Assembly: GCA_035578175.1 (NCBI GenBank)
Contig: JAQMRL010000014.1
Coordinates: 17,122,274-17,186,273 of the forward strand
Length of the DNA: 64,000 nt
Origin: Catonia carolina
Lineage: Eukaryota > Arthropoda > Insecta > Hemiptera > Achilidae
Reading direction: 5' to 3'
Shown: in pieces, positions 57,167-64,000 of the stretch
How positions within the stretch are numbered: the stretch's first letter is position 1
Layout: the number at the start of each line of letters is the position of its first letter
The notes under the pieces: generated by a model
Database searches by the model: none
What the model was told of the DNA's origin: nothing
Seen by the model: only the letters and a program-made list of their open reading frames with translations
Program-made: the position numbers and the translations under genes

Positions 57167-57239
57167 GGTTCAAAAGGTTAAAAAAATAGTTTGTTTCAAA
57201 GAGAATACAGGTCTCACAAGAGTTTCACTGGACAAATGG
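57167..57239. other. Satellite right flank with TTAA junction
   Basis: The array ends GGACGTTGGGGTTCAAAAGG followed by TTAA (57,178-57,181). Inverted, this reads TTAACCTTTTGAACCCC, like a piggyBac-type terminus. Confidence 0.45.
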
Positions 57240-57345
57240 CGCATATCCAACCTTGTAAAGCATAAAAACCAATCGTAGGAGCCGTTTTGGAGAAAATCGC
57301 ACGAATAATACTGCTTCCGGTACACCGATTTTAATGAACCATAGC
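57240..57345 (+). mobile_element. R1 internal fragment
   Basis: GCGCATATCCAACCTTGTAA and GGAGCCGTTTTGGAGAAAAT match the R1 interior. Strongly diverged. Confidence 0.6.
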
Positions 57346-58207
57346 TAAGAACACTGTCAATGAAGTCACCTTTAAATTAAAAATTTGGTGTGAAACACTC
57401 ACACGATTTTATCTTGCCAATGCAAATGATGGTCTATATAACCTAATATTAGTAATAAAACATTAGAAATAAACAAAAAAAACTAACCTCAATAAACACA
57501 ACCTAATTTTAATCATGGGTGAATGATGCAAAATGAAAATATGCAGAGAAAAATGATTAAAACTAAGTTGTAGATCTTTTAATTTTCTATAAATTTGATT
57601 ATATACACTTTCGTCGTAAAATGCATACTAAGGCCAAAATCTTAAAAAATTCACTTTTTTACAGATTTTCATGAAAAAAAAATCACTAATTATCCCTAAA
57701 CTAAGCGTTATACAAAGAAAAGTTTAAAAAAGTTGTAAATTTTTAAATTGTCTACAACTTTTATTAAGTGCTACAATTTTCCTGTAACATGCATATAAAG
57801 GCCACAAACCTAAAAAAAAAGATTTTTGTACGAGAGAACAGCCTCCCCCAGAATTTCAGCACACATGGCGCCTACCCTATCTTATAGAGTATAAAAATAC
57901 AGTAAATGAAGCGATTTAAAAAAAAATGTAGTATCCGCTTTTGAGAAAATTGCAAAAAGTGAAAAATGACACGAATAAACTATTACTTCTGGTTAACCGA
58001 TTTTAATGAAAATGTTCGTTTCGGGTCCTCTAGTAGTACTTAACTTAAGTTTCAAGTTCGTACGATGTTCCGTTCTTAAGATATTTTGTTCGCACACACC
58101 CAGACCAATCGCTAAAACATGTGTTTTTGGGTTCAGGGGGGTCTCAAAACGTGAAACGGGGGGGGTGAAAATATGATTTCGAAAAATTGACTTGAAAACG
58201 ATACTTT

Positions 58208-60960
58208 GAATAAAGATTGCAGTAATAACAGAAACTAAAATAAAGCTATCTGGCACTAAATACGTTGGAAACTATGTAGTAATATACAGCGGAGTGGAAC
58301 AGAAACAGAGAGCTAGCAAGGGAGTGGCCATTTTTATGGCTAAGGATCTGCAATCAAAAATTAAAGATTATAAGTTTGTCAGTGACAGAATAATTACAGT
58401 CAGAATAAAAAATGACAGAGGATACTTTTCAATTATTGGTGTGTATGCCCCTGAAGATAGTACAGACCCTAGGAAAAGAGACGAAACAGAAATTTTTTAC
58501 ACACAACTCCAGGAGGTTATAGACAGCATAAAGAAGCCGGATGACCTTTTGGTGTTGGGCGATCTAAATGGTCGAGTGGGTAACCAGCCTCTGCTTAAAT
58601 GTGTTGGAACTTTTGGTGAAGATGTAGTTAACAGAAATGGAGAGAAGCTACGTGATTTTGTGGCTTACAATCAGCTGAAAATCTTAAACACATTCTTCAG
58701 AAAGCGAGATGTTCATAAATTCACGTGGTCAGCTAGAGGAAGTAGATCTATAATTGATTATATTATGGTGAGTCAAAGGATAGCTAAGCAAGTTAGAGAT
58801 GTAAGAGTTTTCAGAGGTTTAAATATTCACTCTGATCATTACTTACTTGTTGCCAAGGTCAATGTGTTTGCTAAGTGGTACCATCCCACAGCCTCGAAAA
58901 AAGTGGCTGAAGAAGTTTTCAAAGTTGGTCTACTGCAGGAGGAAAGTGTCAGACACTTATATCAAAGTCGATTACTCGCCTACCTGACTAGGGTGCCAAC
59001 AAAGACAACCATAGATGAAGAATGGGAAAGTCTGCAAAATATTATTAAACAGGCTGCTACTGAAGCACTTGGCACTCGGAAAAGGCTTCAGGTTCGGAGA
59101 GGTTTGAGGGTGTGGAATGATGAAATCAGAGACGCAATAAATGAAAAGCAGAAGTCTTACAAAATCTGGTTAAATAACCCAACATTTAATAACAAAGAGG
59201 CTTATAAACACGCAAGAAACAATGCTAAACGGATAACAAGGATAGCAAATCAACAGGCTTGGGATGCCTTTATATCGGATGTCGAGAATGATCTGCATGG
59301 TAGACAAGAGTTTGCATTCAAGTTTTTAAAGTCAATGGGTACAGCTCAGAAAGAAAGGGTAAAGATCAACTGTGTCTCAAAGTCGGAATGGATAAGGCAC
59401 TATCAGAGTCTATGGTTTGATGAGACACTGCCAGAGACAGAAATAGACCCTTGTGTTGAATGTCATGTTGATGAGATTACACTTGATGAGCTGCAACTTG
59501 CGATTAGATTGTCAAAAAATAGGAAAGCAAGTGGTTTAGATGGAATAAGTATGGAGCTTTTAAAATATGGAGGTATAAACATACCTACATCTACATATCT
59601 ACATATCTACATATCTACATTTGAGGCTTTTGACGCTATATAATATGTGCTGGAAAACCCATAAAATTCCTATATCATGGCAGACATCGAAAGTTTTGTC
59701 AATTTATAAGAAAAGCGACAGAACAAACCCTGAAAACTACCGTGGAATAAGCCTTTTGAGCAATGCTTATAAGTTGTATGCTGACATTCTGAACAGACGT
59801 TTGAGGGCTATTGCGGAAAATCTTATAGGAGAGGAACAGATGGGATTTCGTAGAGGGCGCTCCTGTATGGATGCAGTGTTTACACTGAAACAACTTATTG
59901 AGAAAAATCGAGAGTACAACTGTGAAACGCACATGGCCTTCATAGATTGGCAAAAAGCGTTTGATAATGTTTTGAGAGCTCGATTGTGGGATGTGATGCT
60001 CAAGAAAGGATATCCCAAGCACCTTATGGCGGCGATTGTGGGTACATACACCAATACTGATATAATAGTTATGATCGGTAATAATGAAAAAACATAAAAA
60101 ATAAAAATAAATAAAGGCGTGAGACAAGGTTGTCCAATGTCTCCGACTCTTTTTAATATTTATACAGACGAGATTCTAAATATTTGGAATCAAAACTTTG
60201 ACTCAGGCATTCAACTTTGCAATAATGTATTCTTGAACTCTCTAATTTATGCTGACGATACTGTAATTATTTTCAACTCTGAAGACAAACTACAATATGC
60301 ACTTTTCAAGCTGAATAAAATTGGTTTAGATTTTGGCATGAAGATCTCACCTCATAAATCCAAGGTTATAGCATTCAGAGGCAAGTGGCCAATTAGATGC
60401 AAAATTGTGCTGGATGATCAGGCTCTGGACCAAGTAAGAGACTTTAGTTACTTGGGATGCCGTATCTCATTTGTTGAAGAGGATGATGTGAATGAGAAGC
60501 TGGCTAAATTCAGCGCCGTTTGTGGTTCTATAAGAAGAGCTATAGGGAGGAAAACACGGCAGGATACCCAACTAAAATTTTATAGAACAATGGCAATACC
60601 ATTGATAGCCTATGGAAGCGAAGTATGGGTACCAAATAGAAGAACTGAGTCTCGAATGCAAGCAGCTGAGATGAGATTTCTGCGAGCAATCAAGGGCTAC
60701 TCTAGGTTAGATCATATAAGAAATGAAGATATAAGAGCGGACCTGAGAGTGGAACCTTTGCTAGAAACTCTGAAAAGGTACAGGAGAAACTGGTCCAGTC
60801 ATTTACTCCGCATGTCAAGAGATAGGCTTCCCATACTAACTAGCATGGGAGGCCGGTGGAACCCGGTGGAAGGCGAGACGTTTGAAGACCACGAAAGAAA
60901 TGGATGCCGGAACAGGCCAACAGAGCCTAATCCTTGAAGGACGATGATGATGATGATGAT
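58208..60960 (+). mobile_element. RTE-like LINE, 5' truncated, with 19-bp target duplication
   Basis: Inserted in R1. The 19-bp direct repeat (GACTTGAAAAC, G or A, ATACTTT) is at 58,189-58,207 and 60,961-60,979, with one mismatch. It begins inside the endonuclease and ends with a (GAT)n tail, a feature of RTE-group LINEs rather than poly(A). Confidence 0.9.
58210..60937 (+). pseudogene. RTE-like LINE ORF2: endonuclease and reverse transcriptase
   Basis: The reading frame is open from the insertion point (AVITETKIKLSG holds the endonuclease active-site Glu), so the first ATG at 58,294 is not the true start. Endonuclease motifs: LLVLGDLNGRVG, RSIIDYIMVS and the final HSDHYLLVAKV. The reverse transcriptase follows: NRKASGLDGISMELLK, YRGISLLSNAYKLYADIL, MGFRRGRSCMDAVFTLKQLI, FIDWQKAFDNV, GVRQGCPMSPTLFNIYTDEI, the catalytic SLIYADDTVIIF and FSYLGCRI, then a basic C-terminus (RYRRNWSSHLLRMSRDRLP). 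Two defects: a frameshift at an ACATATCT repeat expansion (about 59,580-59,620) and an in-frame TAA at 60,095-60,097. Otherwise well preserved; inactive. Confidence 0.92.
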
Positions 60961-61013
60961 GACTTGAAAACAATACTTTCCTTCCTATATATTCCTATAG
61001 GTAAGAGAAAGTA

Positions 61014-61382
61014 AAAAACAGACGCTATTACAAAATAGCATCATGGGTGTCAGTCAGTCGACTTTGGGAACAATCAAGGGATTTTGTAAATAGGCTACTG
61101 ATGTGCATGATTCAGCACAGCATTGTTCAAGTATGCCTACGTGACTGTACGTGATGGGAAAAATGAGGAACGAACATTCGGCTCCTAGTGCGCATGTCTG
61201 TTCCGCGGCTCTAGCAAAATGCACGAGTTCTAGTAAATTTGGCTCTTTAGGTTTAACGTCACACGTTAAGACCAACACATTATTTTTTTTACTTTATAAA
61301 GGTTTTTTGTCGAGGTTTTTTAAATTTAATTTTTATTCCATACCTACTTTTTAAACTTTAATTATATTACGCTTCTAAGATA
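61014..61382. other. Unassigned sequence
   Basis: Less AT-rich unique DNA; nothing recognised. Confidence 0.4.
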
Positions 61383-61445
61383 CATTTTATTACAGATTTT
61401 CATGGGAAAAAACAGAAAATCACTAATTGCCGCTAAACTAAGCGT
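61383..61445 (+). mobile_element. R1 internal fragment joined to a new R1 start
   Basis: TACAGATTTTCATGGG to CCGCTAAACTAAGCG, then in an A run to a fresh TCTGGTGTG. Confidence 0.75.
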
Positions 61446-61845
61446 TTTATAAAAAATCTGGTGTGAAACTCACGACTTTCTCTTGTCAATGAAAATAATA
61501 AAGAATACAACCTAAAATTAGTAATAAAAGATTAGAAATAAACAAAAACTAACCTCAAAAAACAAAACCTTATTTTAACCCTTTATAGGGCAGTATTCCG
61601 GGGAAAATTTGCGCTGTAAAATTTTAAATTTTGTTTTATAGGGACTTGAATAATGTATTTCTAGTGCCAGAACAGTAAGATATTTCTTTTTTTATGTTAA
61701 GCTCTGGTAAGTATACTTACCAAGGAACTTTTATTGAAATGGGAATCACATAAAGTTTAGTGGCAAAAATGCTTATTAGCCTAAAACAACTTGTAGTCCT
61801 ATAAAACAGAAAAACGTGTAGAATAACATATCTTAACTTTATATT

Positions 61846-62526
61846 CTGCCCATAACAGACAGGTGGTGTGTCAAATTTTTTACACTCAATCTGTTGGTAA
61901 CCCACCGGGTTGGTCTAGAGGTAAAGTCGTCGCCAAAATCACCTGTTTAACAGCTGATTTTCGGAGACGAAGGTTCCTGGTTCAAATCCTAGTAAAGGTA
62001 GTTACTTTTATACGGATTTGAATGCTAGACAGTGGTTACCGGTGTACTTTGATGGTTGGGGTTCAATTAACCATACTCTCTCAGGAATGGTCGACCTGAG
62101 TCTGTACAAGACTACACCTCATTTACACGTCGTACACATCATCCTCATCTCATTGGGTCATGGGGTTGCTTATTGTTCTGAATTGAACAGATTGCAACGT
62201 ACACTTATTAGGAATTTAAAAAAAAAATCTGTTGGTTGCAGGGCTAAAATAAATAGTTCTGTTTCTTAACACATGGTCATGTAAAAGACACTAATCAGAG
62301 TTATCTCGTCTGAAAGTAATGAATTTTATTATACAGCCTGACCCTGTGGTGAATGAAGTGAAGGTGTCATTTGCAGAGTGGAAAATATGTGCTTTTCAGA
62401 GGGCCCGGCATGCTGATAAGCGTACTTTTCCACTCGGTGAGGAAGGCAATGGTAAACCACCTCACTCCTCGTTTTACTTAGTAAAACCTCTACAGGTTCA
62501 AACCAGCCTGATGACCTAAACAACAA
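61846..62526 (+). mobile_element. SINE-like repeat R3 with R4 inside
   Basis: Target duplication CTTTATATT at 61,837-61,845 and 62,527-62,535. R3 pieces are 61,846-61,897 and 62,227-62,526, the latter ending CCTAAACAACAA. Confidence 0.88.
61898..62226 (+). mobile_element. SINE R4 nested in R3
   Basis: Target duplication ATCTGTTGG at 61,889-61,897 and 62,227-62,235. A- and B-box-like promoter and poly(A) present. Confidence 0.9.
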
Positions 62527-62718
62527 CTTTATATTAGCTTGAATGCTAGCTTTCCCGTGAAAAACTTGAATTTTCTAAGCACTGTACAAAAGTAACAACA
62601 AAACAACATGGTAGCGTACGCTAGTATGAATCGTTACCACATTCGTGTAATTCATGAAGCAAATGGTCACTGCATACTAATTTTAAAATGGGGATAGCCT
62701 ACTTACCACAGAACATCT

Positions 62719-63121
62719 GTTGTTGTTTAGGTCATCAGCCGAAAGGCTGGTTTGAACCTCTAGAGGTTTTACTAAGTAAAACAAGGAGTGAGGTGGTTTA
62801 CCAATGCCTTCCTCCTCCTCACTGAGTGAAAAATTACGCTTATCAGCATGCCAGGCGCTCTGAAAAGCACATATTTTCCACTCTGCAAATGACACCTTCA
62901 CTTCATTCACCACAGGGTCTGGCTGTATAATGAAATTCATTACTTTCAGAGGAAACAACTCTGATAAGTGTCTTTTGCACCTCTACCTCTTCTGTTCTTA
63001 AATAATTCAGTCATTTAATTGGCTGACCATGCGATAATAAACAGAACTATTTATTTTAGCCCTGCAACGGACAGATTGAGTGTAAATAAATTGACACTCC
63101 ACCTGTCTGTTAAGGGCTGAC
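62719..63121 (-). mobile_element. SINE-like repeat R3, full length
   Basis: Target duplication AGAACATCT at 62,710-62,718 and 63,122-63,130. Opposite orientation to the neighbouring copy in the same piggyBac-like element. Confidence 0.9.
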
Positions 63122-63617
63122 AGAACATCTATAAATCCATAAAATGCCAGTAGGGTTCAACTGCATAGCTTATTCTTTAAAAAAATCGACCTTATTGCCA
63201 GTGGTAAGTATACTTACCAAAGACTTATAAAGGGTTAATCATGAGTGAAAGACGCAAAATGAAAATCAACTTCACTTTGGCTTAAAAATACGGAAAATCA
63301 CTCTTATCACGCTAAACTAGGCTCTGTAGAGATAATTTTTTTAAATAAAATTTGTAGATCTCTTAATTTCCTATAAATTTGATCATACAGCCAAAACGTT
63401 TGTCGTAAAATGCATACTAAGGCTGAAATCTTAAAAAAAACGATTTTTTACGTTATCATGTGAAAAAAAAACAGATAATCACTTATTACCGCTAAACTAA
63501 GCATTTTACAAAACAAATATTTAAATATACGTTGTAGGTTTTTAAATAAATTATCAACAAGTTTTATTATAGGCTACATTTTTGCGCTAAAATGAATATT
63601 AAAGTTGCAATCTTAAA

Positions 63618-64000
63618 AATCTGGTGTGAAACACTCACACAACTTTCTCTTGCCAATGCAAATAATTAATAATAAACCTAACATTATTGATAACATATTA
63701 GAAATAAACAAAAACTAACCTCAAAAACATAACCTTATTTTAATCATGAGTGAATGACGCAAAATGACAATCGAACTCAGTTTGGCTTAAAAATACGGAA
63801 AATCACGCTTTCACGCTAAACTAGGCTCTGTAGAGAAAAATGCTTTAAACAAAAGTTGTAGATCTTTTAATTTTCTATAAATTTAATTATATACACTTTT
63901 GTCGTAAAATGCATACTAAGACCGAAATGTTAAAAAAATCGATTTTTCTCACGTTTTCGTGAGAAAAAAACAGAAAATCGCAAATTACCGCTAAACTAAG
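63618..64000 (+). mobile_element. R1 copy, runs off the window
   Basis: Begins AATCTGGTGTGAAACACTC directly after the truncated end of the previous R1. Well preserved to the last base. Confidence 0.9.

Larger units (their letters stand above)
57384..61013 (+). mobile_element. R1 copy split by an RTE-like LINE
   Basis: Pieces 57,384-58,207 and 60,961-61,013 (ending GGTAAGAGAAAGTAAAAAA). About 90 bp near 57,540 is missing, and the CA tract is minimal (58,092). Confidence 0.88.
61579..63234. mobile_element. piggyBac-like non-autonomous element
   Basis: Flanked by TTAA at 61,575-61,578 and 63,235-63,238. Termini are CCCTTTATAGGG and ACTTATAAAGGG (inverted). The subterminal palindrome GGTAAGTATACTTACC occurs near both ends (about 61,709 and 63,202). 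No transposase; most of the interior is nested SINEs. TTAA specificity and CCC ends are piggyBac hallmarks. Confidence 0.88.
61448..63617 (+). mobile_element. R1 copy split by a piggyBac-like element
   Basis: Pieces 61,448-61,574 and 63,235-63,617 meet at TTAA exactly as in intact copies (CCTTATTTTAATCATGAGTG). It stops at GTTGCAATCTTA, where another R1 starts. Confidence 0.9.

Overview
The window is a gene-poor, transposon-saturated stretch of an animal nuclear genome, most probably an insect. The evidence is AT-rich DNA, spliced-gene signals with GT...AG introns, mariner/Tc1, hAT and piggyBac-like DNA transposons, Jockey-like and RTE-like LINEs, and tRNA-derived SINEs. I see no prokaryotic features such as operons, rRNA or CRISPR. 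The species cannot be named from the sequence; the mixture would suit a large insect genome (for example a hemipteran), but that is a guess.

Nearly half of the window is one dispersed non-coding family of about 0.9-1.0 kb, called R1 here. About 35 full or partial copies lie on both strands. Read forward, R1 starts TCTGGTGTGAAAC, carries CTTTCTCTTGCC close to that end, has a CA/GT microsatellite near the other end, and finishes with a hairpin (CCTATATATTCATATAGG) followed by CAAGAGAAAGTAA. One copy has a paralogous empty site inside the window and shows no obvious target duplication. This makes R1 a candidate non-autonomous rolling-circle (Helentron/HINE-like) family. Three SINE-like families (R3, R4 and R5) and a long-inverted-repeat MITE are also present in several copies.

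Layout. 1-490: half of a MITE. 950-8,070: R1 copies, a degraded Tc1/mariner-type element with perfect 34-bp TIRs (2,576-3,918) and an internally deleted LINE (5,160-5,758). 6,855-10,080: two possible small host genes, with a mariner fold-back element in the intron of the first. 10,160-11,250: a long polypyrimidine tract. 11,940-15,680: R1 copies, R4 SINEs, a LINE fragment and a complete MITE. 15,690-19,080: mostly unassigned sequence with one RTE 3' end. 19,090-31,660: R1 copies with nested LINEs and SINEs. 31,666-37,950: two adjoining R1 copies, the first split by a nearly intact mariner and the second by an LTR-like element that itself holds a 2.4-kb hAT. 41,000-45,500: a Jockey-like LINE split by 1.9 kb of other DNA. 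45,918-51,884: the best host-gene candidate, two exons that splice in phase to a predicted 129-aa membrane protein. 52,900-57,166: about 97 copies of a 44-bp satellite, each with a palindrome of about 20 bp, partly arranged in a 264-bp higher-order unit. 57,240-64,000: R1 copies carrying an RTE-like LINE with a 19-bp target duplication and a piggyBac-like element filled with SINEs, one nested four levels deep.

Almost all long open frames are transposon remnants or chance frames in repeats. The nesting gives a relative history: R1 spread first, then DNA transposons, LINEs and SINEs landed in it. No cooperating gene system was identified. The observations most worth checking are the R1 rolling-circle hypothesis, the palindromic satellite with a piggyBac-like edge, and the two small orphan membrane-protein genes.
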